The notes beneath the pieces were generated by a model. It did no database searches. It worked only from the letters and a program-made list of their open reading frames with translations, and had not been told where the DNA came from. A DNA stretch of 64,000 nucleotides, taken from Wolbachia endosymbiont (group B) of Hofmannophila pseudospretella. GTDB taxonomy: Bacteria; Pseudomonadota; Alphaproteobacteria; Rickettsiales; Anaplasmataceae. The DNA lies in NCBI RefSeq assembly GCF_964028515.1, contig NZ_OZ034788.1, forward strand, positions 1,426,001 through 1,490,000, in the 5' to 3' direction. Positions 1 to 9,232 of this stretch are shown piece by piece (positions within the stretch are counted from its first letter, which is position 1; every line of letters begins with the position of its first letter). The position numbers and the translations under genes were made by a program.

Positions 1-184
1 GGTAATTCTTTTTTACAATCATTCAAAAATTGTTCAAATAATACGCGCAAAACTTTCATACATGCTACAGCTTTCTTATTTAGAATCTCTATATTGTTTA
101 CGTAAAGTGAGCCCTCTATCAATTGCAACTTTAGTAATTCCTTCTCTTTAGGAGGTTCAATTAGATTAAGTGCAGTATGTAATA

Positions 185-1280
185 CCAAAATCCATTACTG
201 ACCGAACAAATAAGAAACATTACAAACTCGTTTAATAGTAGTACTGGAAATATTGACAATAAAATTACACAAAACATCTTCAAGTAAACCTATGGTATCG
301 TAGATACTATTGCGTAAAGTATTGTATTTGATATATTGCCACAACCTTTCAACAGGATTCAGTTCCGGTGAATAAGGAGGCAAGTATATGATGGTAATGT
401 TTTCCTGAATTTTCAAACTTTTTGATCTATGCCAACTTGCACAATCCATTACAAGAAAGGCTTCTTTCGTGCCTAAATCTTTCGACATCTGCTCCAGAAA
501 TATATTCATACAATCAGTGTTTACATATGGAGCAAGTAGGCTAATTTTCTTACCACTTCTTGGATTTACCGCACTGTAGATATAGAAATTTTGTCTACCA
601 ATTTTCATTTTAACCTGTGTTCTGACCCCTTTTTTAAACCATCCGTGTCCGATTTTTGAATGAGTTCCAAATCGTGATTCATCAAAAAAATACCTCCTTT
701 TCAGGGTGGGAATTGACTATTTTATTGAAGTATTTTTTAAACTCTTCTTGCTTGTTTTTATCTTGTTTATGGTGAATTGGCCTCGGTGTTATGTAAGAAA
801 ACTTCATCCTTTGTATCTCACGGTGCACTGTTGATTTGCTAATGTTTAGGCCAAATTCCTCTGAGATTTTTATTTGCACTTCCTTAATAGTAATATTTGG
901 ATTTCTTTCTACCCATATTTCAATTTGCTCACGTTGATTTTTGTTTAATTTGCTTTTTCTTCGCCGCTGAGACGGGGAAAATAATCTTTCTACTCTACCA
1001 AATTTTAGATGCTTTATCCATTCAGTCAAAGCAGTCCTTGAAATTTTACATATTCTTGCCACAGCGCTTATACTACTTTCTTTTCCTGCTATCACCGCTT
1101 GTAACTTTTTTGAAACATATGCGTTATTTCTGACCTTTTTTAACATTTCTTTCGCCAAATTTACAACTTTTTCGTCTAATAGTTTTGACCTTAATGCCAT
1201 TTATACCTCTCTATTTTATCTACTTTAGTATCACTTCTTTCCCATTATTGTCTATCTGTTCTTTATATAGTGGGAATTGG
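185..1280 (-). mobile_element. IS630-family insertion sequence, copy 1
   Basis: A 1096-bp element with imperfect terminal inverted repeats (TACCAAaaTCC… and TACCAAttCCC…) flanked by TA at 183-184 and 1281-1282, the target duplication expected of IS630/Tc1-mariner elements. It is essentially identical to copies at 16063-17158 and 38920-40015, including length, which points to recent transposition. Confidence 0.93.
195..1200 (-). CDS. IS630-family transposase, two frames (copy 1)
   Basis: The first frame (1200-682, 172 aa) is the helix-turn-helix DNA-binding half (ISAVARICKISRTALTEWIK). The second frame (to 195) is the DDE catalytic half, ending in the typical IS630 motif YLPPYSPELNPVERLW. The first frame stops at TGA just after seven T residues (A7 at 684-690 on the plus strand). 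Reading one base forward gives FFDESRFGTHSKIGHGWF, containing the first catalytic Asp, and runs without a stop into the second frame. Fusion therefore needs a +1 shift, or slippage, at the T run. An AAGGAGG precedes the run. Confidence 0.88.
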
Positions 1281-1925
1281 TATAAGATTTGCATTGAAGT
1301 ATTTGGTATGAACTCTAGTACTCCTCTTTGTGCTGCTTCTTGGAATACTTCAATTAAAGTCTTATGCTGAAAGAAAAGGTCAACCATTTTTACTGTGGGC
1401 AAATCAAGAGGTATGTTTGATGGATTTTTTCTTAGTATTATTAATACAGTTGGATTAGCTTTAAGCTTATCTATCGTTAAGAATGTTGGATTGGTGCAAA
1501 AATCAAGTATGATTAAACTTACAATCTTACCTTGTCCACCAACATGATAAACTCCACTTTCCACTTTTTGCCACATAAAATTTGTATCACTTAGCTGACC
1601 TTCAAACCAATTCATAAATTTCTCTGGGTTTAAATATGCAGATAAGCGGTGAAATCTTTGCTTCTTGTAGGTATTAGGTAAAATATCACGGTTACAATTT
1701 TCACAAATTATATTATCGCATGCTTCGTTAAAGTCCTCATCAATGAAAATCTCATTGTTACAGTATGGATCAACTATATTTGGCCAATCTAATTTATCTT
1801 GTCTACGAGAGCAGATAATGTAAGACCTCTCTTGCATCTTAATTAATTCAAGATCTGACAAATACCTTGCTGCTTTGATGTAATTTTGATTTGGATTAAC
1901 CCAAGAGCTGCCAGAATTAAGAAGA

Positions 1926-3158
1926 TCAGAGATTTGCTCTTGGCAAGATTGTAAGACCATAAAATTGTTTTATGTATGCTTTAAAATCCTCTCTTTCCCT
2001 TTTATTCAGAGGATGTTCAGAGTAGTAAATTGCTATATACTCATCACTTCGCTTGAAAAATAAGCCTATCTTTTTGCCTTGAAATATTACTTTAATCGAC
2101 TCTATCAATGGCACTATGTCTCCTACAAATGGCTTTAAAACATGCAATTCCGGTGCAATAGGATCATATGGAGCAACAGTCAAAGTGATATTAGTATAGC
2201 TGTAATTGAAACGATTTGACTGAAACTTTAACTCAAAAACACGAATATTTGAATCAGATTCATTAATACAAGTTTCTATAAATTTATGCACCTGTTCCGC
2301 AAAGTTTTTATCCTGCACATCTACAAAAATACATTCGCAGCCAAAGTAACAACTTGCAATGCTATTTGCTATTTCTATAGCTTGATCGATATTTCTAGCA
2401 CCAAGATCTACCTGAGTGCCATTTAGTAGAAAATCCAAAATCATCCACTCTGCCTTATGGCCATGAATAACTTTGTTTGAATTTAACAACAAATCTATAT
2501 CGCTAGCTTTTCGTATTAACACATATAAACGATTCTGATGATAGAAGAAACCTTGTAGTTGATTCTCGAAACTGTCATTTCTCTTAATGTTATCTTCTTT
2601 CAGTATTTGTTGTATGATTTCCTCTGAGATAAAGTCCTTAAATGGAGTACTTGGTCGTCTTGGTATTTTTTGTAAGGCAAAAGACATGAAACTCTTTCTT
2701 TGTATTTTTTCAAAGTGATAGACAGACTTTAAAAGATTGTAATCTGCATGAAACAGTAGAAACAGCAAAGACTTCTTATCATATTTATTATTATTTTTTA
2801 CAAGGTAGGATTTCATGAGTTCCGTAGTTAATGCAGATCTTGCAATTTCACTGACAGTAACTTCTAGTTTTGCACGGTCAAAACAGGTAATCAAGTAGTA
2901 AGTAACGAGAGAATCGGAATAATTAGCAATCACTTTACGTTTGTATTGTACAGATGTATTATCGTAACTTTCGTCATCAAAGAGTTGAGCATTTAATTTA
3001 TCTTTAAAGGAGTTTTGAAAAATAATATTTAATTGCTTACCAGAAAGTGAATCTATCCAAGACTGACGTATTTTTGTATTGTGAAAACGATCAAGCAAAT
3101 GGTTAACAGGGACTTCTAAATCATCTTCCCAAAATTTACGATTTGGATAAATGTTCAT
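1926..3158 (-). CDS. Hypothetical protein, 410 aa
   Basis: No family recognised. The protein is soluble-looking, mixed alpha/beta, without a signal peptide or membrane segment. The middle (about residues 225-330) alternates hydrophobic strands and acidic loops (IFVDVQDKNF, IRVFELKFQ), and the C-terminal part is helical. It starts 210 nt from the divergent RuvC-like gene and overlaps the next minus-strand gene by 35 nt. Its position at the edge of the phage block, reading away from the structural genes, is where accessory cargo often sits. A two-gene defence or regulatory module is possible, but nothing in the sequence proves it. Confidence 0.6.
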   Translation of the reverse strand: MNIYPNRKFWEDDLEVPVNHLLDRFHNTKIRQSWIDSLSGKQLNIIFQNSFKDKLNAQLFDDESYDNTSVQYKRKVIANYSDSLVTYYLITCFDRAKLEVTVSEIARSALTTELMKSYLVKNNNKYDKKSLLFLLFHADYNLLKSVYHFEKIQRKSFMSFALQKIPRRPSTPFKDFISEEIIQQILKEDNIKRNDSFENQLQGFFYHQNRLYVLIRKASDIDLLLNSNKVIHGHKAEWMILDFLLNGTQVDLGARNIDQAIEIANSIASCYFGCECIFVDVQDKNFAEQVHKFIETCINESDSNIRVFELKFQSNRFNYSYTNITLTVAPYDPIAPELHVLKPFVGDIVPLIESIKVIFQGKKIGLFFKRSDEYIAIYYSEHPLNKREREDFKAYIKQFYGLTILPRANL

Positions 3159-3367
3159 AAGAAACTAACCACAGCATAATAGACTATTTAAATAGTTAAG
3201 ATAGAAATCTGAAAGCCTTGACCAATAATTATGCAAGGGCTGTTTACTGATTTTTAACCAAGTTTTTTCTAAAAAGTTTGCTTAAGAAGAAGATTTTTTG
3301 GACAAAAATTTTTCAAATCCTGAATATATATTATATAGCACTCTAGCGAAACAAATTCTGAATATAA
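3159..3367. promoter_or_regulatory. Divergent AT-rich intergenic region
   Basis: 209 bp between the divergent unknown gene and the RuvC-like gene, so promoters for both directions must lie here or read through. It is AT-rich with a run of ATATATATTATATAG (3324 on). A TTGGAC at 3298-3303 has no well-spaced -10, so I do not call a specific promoter. The plus-strand gene is preceded by TTCTGAATATAAATG without a clear Shine-Dalgarno site. Confidence 0.3.
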
Positions 3368-3826
3368 ATGTCAATCCTAACACTGGACCTTGGCAAGCAA
3401 ACGGGCTGGGCAATTCTAACAGATGGAATAATTGAAAGTGGAAGCAAAGGCTTTCATGGTAGTCGTTTTAGCGGAGGTGGCATGTGCTTCTTGAATTTTC
3501 GTAATTGGCTTAACTCTTTGGAGCATAAGTTCGCTGCGGTTTATTTTGAAGAAGTAAGAAGACATCTAGGAACAGATGCAGCGCATTGCTATGGCGGTTT
3601 TCTCGCAGTTCTGTCTGCTTGGTGTGAAGAGAACAATATTCCCTACCAAGGTGTTAATGTTAAAACTATAAAACGCTTTATAGCAGGCAAAGGCAATGCA
3701 AGTAAGAGTGAAGTTATTGAAGCGATACGTGAAAAAAGTTTTTCACCTAGAGATGATAATGAGGCCGATGCTTTGGCATTAATGTTCTATATTAGTAAAG
3801 ATATTAATAAGACGAAAAATCCATAA
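3368..3826 (+). CDS. RuvC-like Holliday junction resolvase (phage type)
   Basis: A 152-aa RNase H-fold protein of the crossover-junction endonuclease type found in phage WO. The first acidic residue is D7 in the N-terminal strand (LTLDLGKQTGW), the second pair is E61/E62 (VYFEEVRRH), and the C-terminal acidic helix is DDNEADALAL (D130, D134), the normal RuvC spacing. It is expected to resolve branched phage DNA before packaging. It leads the plus-strand phage block, about 100 nt upstream of the ParB-methylase gene. Confidence 0.85.
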   Translation: MSILTLDLGKQTGWAILTDGIIESGSKGFHGSRFSGGGMCFLNFRNWLNSLEHKFAAVYFEEVRRHLGTDAAHCYGGFLAVLSAWCEENNIPYQGVNVKTIKRFIAGKGNASKSEVIEAIREKSFSPRDDNEADALALMFYISKDINKTKNP

Positions 3827-3928
3827 AAGTGGGTCCTTTCGGCCATACTGGCGGGTTTGGTGGGTTTGACCCCAGGCCTTCTTTAGCGTCAGATATATTT
3901 TGAATATTAACTTTTTAATTATTAAGAT

Positions 3929-5143
3929 ATGAATTTAGCAATCCACTACTATCCTGTTGAAAACCTAGTTGAATATGAGCGTAATCCACGTAAGAATGAT
4001 GACGTAGTAAATAGAATGTGTGCTTCAATCAGGGAATTCGGTTTTCGTATACCAATAGTTGCAAAAAGCGATGGAACTGTGGTTGATGGTCATTTAAGAC
4101 TTAAAGCAGCAAGAAAACTTGGTATGGAGAGTATTCCAGTTGTTTTAAGTGATAATTTAAATGAACCACAAACCAAAGCTTTTCGATTACTGGCAAATCA
4201 ATCAGCTAATTGGGCAAAGTGGGATGATGAGCTTTTAAAAGTAGAAATTCAAGAGTTAGAAGATTTACAGTTTGATCTTAAAATGACTGGATTTGAATTA
4301 GAAAAAGTTCAACATTTCCTTGATGATTTAGATAGTGAAAAAGAAGATCTTTCTGACTTAGCTGTTGATGACAAAAAGGTAACAAAACCAGGTGATCTTT
4401 GGATTTTAGGTGATCATAGAATCTATTGTGGTGATAGCTCTGTAGTTGAATCATTTAAAGCAGTACTGGGCGATAAAATGGCAGACATTACTATTTGTGA
4501 TCCTCCATATAACGTTGATTATGGTAGCAGTCAAGAAAGAGAAGATAAAAAAATATTAAATGATAATCAAGGTGAAAAGTATGAGCTTTTTCTCTACGAC
4601 ATCTGTTCCCATATTTTAGCATATACGAAAGGTGCAATTTACATTTGCATATCATCATCAGAGTTTTCAACGTTGCAAAAAGCATTTGAGGAAGCGGGAG
4701 GAAAATGGTCAACTTTTATCATTTGGGCGAAGAATCACTTTACGCTAGGAAGATCAGATTATCAAAGACAATACGAAGCAATGCTTTATGGATGGAAAAG
4801 CGGCAATAAACGTGAGTGGCATGGAGGTAGAAATCAAAGTGATCTGTGGTTTTATGATAAGCCAACACATAATACACTACATCCAACGATGAAGCCAGTA
4901 GAGCTAATGGAGAAAGCAATAGTTAATAGCAGCAGACCTGGAGATATCGTACTTGATCCATTTAGCGGCTCTGGAAGTACACTGATTGCATGTGAGAGAA
5001 CAGGAAGAATTTGCAGAACAATAGAACTAGATTCAAAATTTGTAGATGTCACCATAAAACGTTGGCAAATATACACAGGTAGGGAGGCAATTCTTTCTGG
5101 TACTGGTAAAACTTTTGCAGAAATTCAAGAAGAAAATTCGTAA
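3929..5143 (+). CDS. ParB-like / adenine- or cytosine-N DNA methyltransferase fusion
   Basis: 404 aa with two parts. Residues 1-110 are a ParB/sulfiredoxin-like domain (VENLVEYERNPRKND, VVDGHLRLKAARKLG). Residues 160-395 are a DNA methyltransferase with the catalytic DPPY (CDPPYNVDYG, about residue 190) ahead of the SAM-binding DPFSGSGST (about residue 345), the beta-class order. It probably modifies phage or host DNA at amino groups of A or C. This fusion is common in WO prophages beside the terminase genes. The C-terminus overlaps the longer reading of the next gene, but the probable start of that gene lies 28 nt after this stop. Confidence 0.88.
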   Translation: MNLAIHYYPVENLVEYERNPRKNDDVVNRMCASIREFGFRIPIVAKSDGTVVDGHLRLKAARKLGMESIPVVLSDNLNEPQTKAFRLLANQSANWAKWDDELLKVEIQELEDLQFDLKMTGFELEKVQHFLDDLDSEKEDLSDLAVDDKKVTKPGDLWILGDHRIYCGDSSVVESFKAVLGDKMADITICDPPYNVDYGSSQEREDKKILNDNQGEKYELFLYDICSHILAYTKGAIYICISSSEFSTLQKAFEEAGGKWSTFIIWAKNHFTLGRSDYQRQYEAMLYGWKSGNKREWHGGRNQSDLWFYDKPTHNTLHPTMKPVELMEKAIVNSSRPGDIVLDPFSGSGSTLIACERTGRICRTIELDSKFVDVTIKRWQIYTGREAILSGTGKTFAEIQEENS

Positions 5144-5171
5144 AAAGGAGCAAAAAGAGAGGAGGAAAAGA

Positions 5172-5657
5172 GTGGAAAAAATCACGCAGACGGAATGGGC
5201 AAGAGAGATCGGAGTATCAAAGCAATACGTCTGTTATTTAGTAAAAAAAGGAATAGTTGAGTTGGAGGATGGTTTGATCAATAGAGAACAAGCAAATGAA
5301 GCGGTAGCAGCAATAAGAGATCTAAGTCAGCCACTGAGGAGGAAAAATCCAGAAAACGAAAATACAAGTAACCTTTCCACAATGTTGCTTAAAACGCGAA
5401 TAAAAAATGAGATGGAACGTGGCAAATTGCTTGAGGCGAAAGCTAAGGCTGAGATTGGTGAACTTGTAGCAGTAGAGGAAGTAAAGCGCGATGCATTTAA
5501 TGTAGCAAGAGTTGTCCGTAATAATTTGCTTAATATTCCAAATAGAGTTTCAGCACTGCTTGCCTCACTGAGCGACACTGAAAAGATTCATAAGACGCTA
5601 ACCGAAGAGATTACAAACTCATTACAAGAATTATCTAATACTAAATTTCAAATATAA
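5172..5657 (+). CDS. Phage terminase small subunit (Nu1-like)
   Basis: Probable DNA-recognition subunit of terminase. The N-terminus is a winged-helix/MerR-like HTH (TQTEWAREIGVSKQYVCYLVKKG), followed by a charged helical region (about 75-115) and a C-terminal assembly region, as in lambda Nu1. I chose GTG at 5172 because it follows a strong AGAGGAGG (5158-5166). An ATG at 5115 in the same frame would overlap the methylase gene and add a lysine-rich leader. It is separated from its large-subunit partner by the ankyrin gene at 5677. Confidence 0.75.
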   Translation: MEKITQTEWAREIGVSKQYVCYLVKKGIVELEDGLINREQANEAVAAIRDLSQPLRRKNPENENTSNLSTMLLKTRIKNEMERGKLLEAKAKAEIGELVAVEEVKRDAFNVARVVRNNLLNIPNRVSALLASLSDTEKIHKTLTEEITNSLQELSNTKFQI

Positions 5658-5676
5658 AAAAGATTTTGAATATAAA

Positions 5677-7161
5677 ATGGCTGATAACTTAAGTTTAGAG
5701 TTAATAAAGTGTCTCATTAATCAACCTGGATTAGATGTAAATGTTAGAGGATTAAACGGAAAAACCCCACTACATTGCGCTATAGAGTTTGATGAATTAA
5801 GTATGGTGGATTTGTTACTCACGAAGAAGAACATTAATCCTTTTGTGGAAGATAATGAAGGTAAAACATCTCTTGATTACGCCAAAGAAGAGAAAAAAGC
5901 AGAAATATTGAAAGCGTTAATTAGTAACAAATACGGGTCAGAACAAGATAGTTTACTTCATTTAGCTGCAATGATAGGTGAAGTTAATGCAGTCAGATAT
6001 TTGATAGGAAAAGGTATTGACGTTAATGTACGAAATGCTCTGCATCATACGCCATTACATCTAGCAGCAGGAATAGGACATGCAGAAGTTGTAAAGATTT
6101 TGATAAGAGAAGGAAAAGCTGAAATAGATGTCTTTGATGCGCGAAATCAGACACCAATGCACTATGCAGTTAATAACAAAAAATTGGAAATAGTAAAGTT
6201 ACTGCTGAAGCTAGGAGCAGATGTAAATAGTGCACGCATAGGACAAAACTCAATGAAATTGTCACCTGTGCATATAGCTGTAAGTAATACTAATTACGAT
6301 GAAAGAGACTTATGTCTTGATATCCTCAAATGCTTAATAAAGGAGACTAATGCTCAAGTCAATTTACAAGATTACGAAAATAAAACGCCACTACATTACG
6401 CTGAAAGACTTAAAACAATAGAGGTTTTACTAACACGAGAAGATATAGACCCTCTGGTAAAAGACGATAGCGGCAAGACACCATTTGATTACGCTAAACC
6501 TGAGATAAAGAAGGCTTTGATGAGTAATAAATACGGTTCTGAAAAGAATAGTCTACTCCATTTAGCTGCACAAAGAGGAGAAATTGAGATTGTAGAGTCT
6601 ATCTTAAAAGAAGAAATTGATATTGATATTTCAAATAATAAAGGTCTATCACCGATTTACCTTGCTGCGGAAAAAGGACATTTACATGTAGTAAAATTAC
6701 TACTAAAAAAAGGAGCAAACTATATACCTGTTTTACATTTAGCAATCAAATCAAACAATTTAGAGTTATTTAAAGTTTTGTTTACTGAAAAAAATGGGTC
6801 ATTGCTCTGCAAAGATACCGTTGTTAATTTTCCAACCCTTCATAATAAATATATAGCACAGAGAGAAATAGCAGATAAAAGGATGAAAAAACATAATAAT
6901 ATTATCTGCATCTGTATTACAGTTAGCGCAGTAGCAATGGCAGCATATATAGGTTTAACAGCAGCAACAATAAGCAGTGCAATCATTTTTGCAACAATAA
7001 CAGGGGTATTTGCGCTTGTTATAGCAATAATGATAAGTGAGATGAGCAAAAGATATATAGAAAACGAATTTCAGAAAAAGATGTTTATGGAACTGGAGGA
7101 GTGTAGTTCTACTGTTAATGATGTCGAGATAGAACCAATTACGAGTAGATGCAGACAATGA
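5677..7161 (+). CDS. Ankyrin-repeat membrane protein between terminase genes
   Basis: 494 aa. About nine ankyrin repeats (residues 10-375) carry the usual TPLHxA signature. The block ending NKYGSEQDSLLHLAA (about residue 95) recurs as NKYGSEKNSLLHLAA (about residue 295), so half the array looks duplicated. The C-terminus has two adjacent hydrophobic segments (about 405-455) that could form a membrane hairpin, then a short charged tail. WO phages often carry such genes, and a host-facing effector role is usually inferred. It is preceded by TTTTGAATATAAAATG with no clear Shine-Dalgarno. It ends overlapping the large terminase gene, so it is co-transcribed with packaging genes. Confidence 0.88.
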   Translation: MADNLSLELIKCLINQPGLDVNVRGLNGKTPLHCAIEFDELSMVDLLLTKKNINPFVEDNEGKTSLDYAKEEKKAEILKALISNKYGSEQDSLLHLAAMIGEVNAVRYLIGKGIDVNVRNALHHTPLHLAAGIGHAEVVKILIREGKAEIDVFDARNQTPMHYAVNNKKLEIVKLLLKLGADVNSARIGQNSMKLSPVHIAVSNTNYDERDLCLDILKCLIKETNAQVNLQDYENKTPLHYAERLKTIEVLLTREDIDPLVKDDSGKTPFDYAKPEIKKALMSNKYGSEKNSLLHLAAQRGEIEIVESILKEEIDIDISNNKGLSPIYLAAEKGHLHVVKLLLKKGANYIPVLHLAIKSNNLELFKVLFTEKNGSLLCKDTVVNFPTLHNKYIAQREIADKRMKKHNNIICICITVSAVAMAAYIGLTAATISSAIIFATITGVFALVIAIMISEMSKRYIENEFQKKMFMELEECSSTVNDVEIEPITSRCRQ

Positions 7162-8987
7162 TATACGCCACATCTTTTTCTGAAGGTTTAAAACCAGATC
7201 CAGAGCTTAAAGTATCAGAGTGGGCAAATGAATATCGAGTTTTAGCAGCAACTGCAGCATCAGAGCCAGGTAAATGGAGAACAGAGAGAACACCATATCT
7301 TAAAGAAATCATGGATTCACTATCTCCGTCTTCACCTGCAGAAAAAGTAGTATTCATGAAAGGAGCGCAGATTGGGGGAACAGAAGCTGGCAACAATTGG
7401 ATTGGCTATATTATCGATCAAACACCAGGTCCAATGTTAGTTGTGCAGCCAACAGTCGAAATGGGAAAACGTTGGTCGAAGGGAAGATTTGCACCGTTGA
7501 TAGAGAGTACACCATGTTTAAAGAGTAAAGTAAAAGACCCAAGATCAAGAGACTCAGGCAATACTGTACAAAGTAAGGAGTTTCCAGGTGGAATAGTAGT
7601 AATAACTGGAGCGAATAGCAGTGTAGGACTTAGATCCATGCCAGTAAAATATCTCTTTCTTGATGAAATAGATGCCTACCCAGGAGATTCAGGAGGAGAA
7701 GGAGATCCAGTACTGCTTAGTATTGCTCGAACTAATACATTTGCACAGCGAAAGATTTTTTTAGTATCAACACCAACAATTCATGGAATAAGCAGAATTG
7801 AGAAAGAATTTGAAGCAACAGATAAGAGATATTTTTTTGTTCCCTGTCCGCATTGTAATTACTATCAAGTTCTAAAATGGTCACAAATAAAATGGGAAAA
7901 CAATGACTCAAGAACAGCACATTATGTCTGCACTGAATGTAGCGGCAAAATAGAAAATCATCAAAAGACAGAGATGCTTGAGCGTGGAGAATGGAGGCCT
8001 ACTAATAGAGTAAAAGGTGAGAAAAAAGGATTTCATCTTTCAAGTCTTTATAGTCCAGTTGGCTGGTATAGTTGGACTCAAGCAGTAGAAGATTTTCTTT
8101 ATGCAAAAGAAAGTGAACAATTACTAAAAGTATGGATAAATACTACGCTTGGAGAAACCTGGGTAGACAAAGGAGAAGTACCAGACTGGAAACAATTATT
8201 TAACAGGAGAGAATTTTTTCAGATTGGCACAGTACCTAGGAGAGAAGTGGTACTTACTGCAGGAGTAGATGTCCAAAAAGATCGTCTAGAGGTGGAAGTT
8301 GTAGCATGGGGAAAAAGCCGTGAAAGTTGGTCAATAGACTACCGAGTATTTGAAGGAGATACAGGAGGTGGAGAAGTATGGGGAAAACTTTCGGAGCTTC
8401 TGAGTCATCATTTTATCGGTGAAAATGGGCTTGAATATATGATAAGCATGATGGCGGTAGATGCTGGATATGCAACGCAAGAAGTATATAACTGGGTAAG
8501 AGGTCATCAAGGATCTGGAAGAGTAATGGCAGTGAAAGGTGTAAACAAAGCGCTAGTACCACTTAGCAGTCCAAGCAGAGTAGATATAACAGTTGGTGGT
8601 CAAAAGCTGAAAAGAGGAATAAAGCTCTGGCCAGTAGGAGTATCGATATTAAAGTCAGAGCTTTTTCAATTACTTAATATTTTGAAAGAAGAAGAGGGAA
8701 AAGCTCTACCTGGATATTGTCATTTTCCTGAGTATGCACCTGAATATTTTAAGCAACTAACGGCAGAGCAATTAGTCAGTAAAGTAGTGAAAGGATATAC
8801 CAAACAAGAGTGGCAGAAGGTAAGAGAAAGAAATGAAGTATTAGACTGTAGGATTTATGCAAGAGCTGCATCGATAGCACTGGGAATAGACAGATGGCCA
8901 GAGAGTAAGTGGAATAGTTTGAGTGGAAAAATGGAAAGTAAAAAGCCTAAAAAAGTGAGACAAAGTAAATGGTTGAATGAGAAGTAA
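7149..8987 (+). CDS. Phage terminase large subunit (GpA family)
   Basis: 612 aa, the packaging ATPase-nuclease that pumps DNA into the prohead. The ATPase half has a P-loop-like motif (FMKGAQIGGTEAGNNW, about residue 65), a Walker B-type LFLDEIDAYP (about 168-177) and a Cys4 zinc ribbon (CPHC…CTEC, about 233-262), as in lambda GpA. The nuclease half starts with GVDVQKDRLEVEVVAWG (about 375). Two starts overlap the ankyrin stop: ATG 7149 (used here) and ATG 7158, which forms an ATGA overlap. Translation is likely coupled. Confidence 0.93.
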   Translation: MQTMIYATSFSEGLKPDPELKVSEWANEYRVLAATAASEPGKWRTERTPYLKEIMDSLSPSSPAEKVVFMKGAQIGGTEAGNNWIGYIIDQTPGPMLVVQPTVEMGKRWSKGRFAPLIESTPCLKSKVKDPRSRDSGNTVQSKEFPGGIVVITGANSSVGLRSMPVKYLFLDEIDAYPGDSGGEGDPVLLSIARTNTFAQRKIFLVSTPTIHGISRIEKEFEATDKRYFFVPCPHCNYYQVLKWSQIKWENNDSRTAHYVCTECSGKIENHQKTEMLERGEWRPTNRVKGEKKGFHLSSLYSPVGWYSWTQAVEDFLYAKESEQLLKVWINTTLGETWVDKGEVPDWKQLFNRREFFQIGTVPRREVVLTAGVDVQKDRLEVEVVAWGKSRESWSIDYRVFEGDTGGGEVWGKLSELLSHHFIGENGLEYMISMMAVDAGYATQEVYNWVRGHQGSGRVMAVKGVNKALVPLSSPSRVDITVGGQKLKRGIKLWPVGVSILKSELFQLLNILKEEEGKALPGYCHFPEYAPEYFKQLTAEQLVSKVVKGYTKQEWQKVRERNEVLDCRIYARAASIALGIDRWPESKWNSLSGKMESKKPKKVRQSKWLNEK

Positions 8988-8988
8988 A

Positions 8989-9213
8989 ATGTACAATCAG
9001 GAATATTTAAGTCAAGTCGAAGAAGCGATAAAAAAACTGCAAAGCGGAGAGCGAGTAGTATCAATTGCATATGGTGACCATGTGGTGAGATATGCTGAAG
9101 TTCAGATAAATGACTTGCTAAGCTTAAGACAACGCATCAAAGGTGAACTAAAGATTGCTGGAATGAAGCCAAAGAGAAAGATTGTTTTTTCAACGAGTAA
9201 AGGGATCATATAA
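8989..9213 (+). CDS. Head-tail joining protein, gpW family
   Basis: A 74-aa small helical protein (YLSQVEEAIKKLQSGERVVS…VRYAEVQINDLLSLRQRI) with the gpW pattern. It is expected to sit between portal and tail and stabilise packaged DNA. The in-frame ATG at 8989 follows the terminase stop directly; a start at 8977 would overlap it. In lambda this gene lies between terminase and portal, as here, except that a nuclease gene now intervenes. Confidence 0.8.
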   Translation: MYNQEYLSQVEEAIKKLQSGERVVSIAYGDHVVRYAEVQINDLLSLRQRIKGELKIAGMKPKRKIVFSTSKGII

Positions 9214-9232
9214 TATCGTTGAAAGGAACCAT

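Larger units (their letters stand above)
1..1960 (-). pseudogene. Unrecognised gene interrupted by IS630, runs off window
   Basis: I do not recognise this family. The open part (1281-1960) has a cysteine-rich patch around residues 75-95 (a CxxC pair inside ACDNIICENC) that could bind zinc, followed by alternating hydrophobic strands. At 1281-1282 it is cut by an IS630 copy with a TA duplication. Joining the flanks (…ATG CAA ATC TTA | TTA CAT ACT GCA…) restores an uninterrupted frame through positions 182-1 and out of the window, so the gene was intact before insertion. In its present form the protein ends with about 20 residues read from the element. It overlaps the upstream gene (1926-3158) by 35 nt, which suggests translational coupling and a joint role. 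Confidence 0.6.

Noticed and set aside
897..1133. ORFs antisense to the IS630 transposase (also 16210-16446)
   Set aside because: They repeat with each IS copy and are shadows of the real transposase frame.
5677..7161. CRISPR-like repetition
   Set aside because: The periodicity is the 33-residue ankyrin repeat; no short palindromic repeat with unique spacers anywhere in the window.
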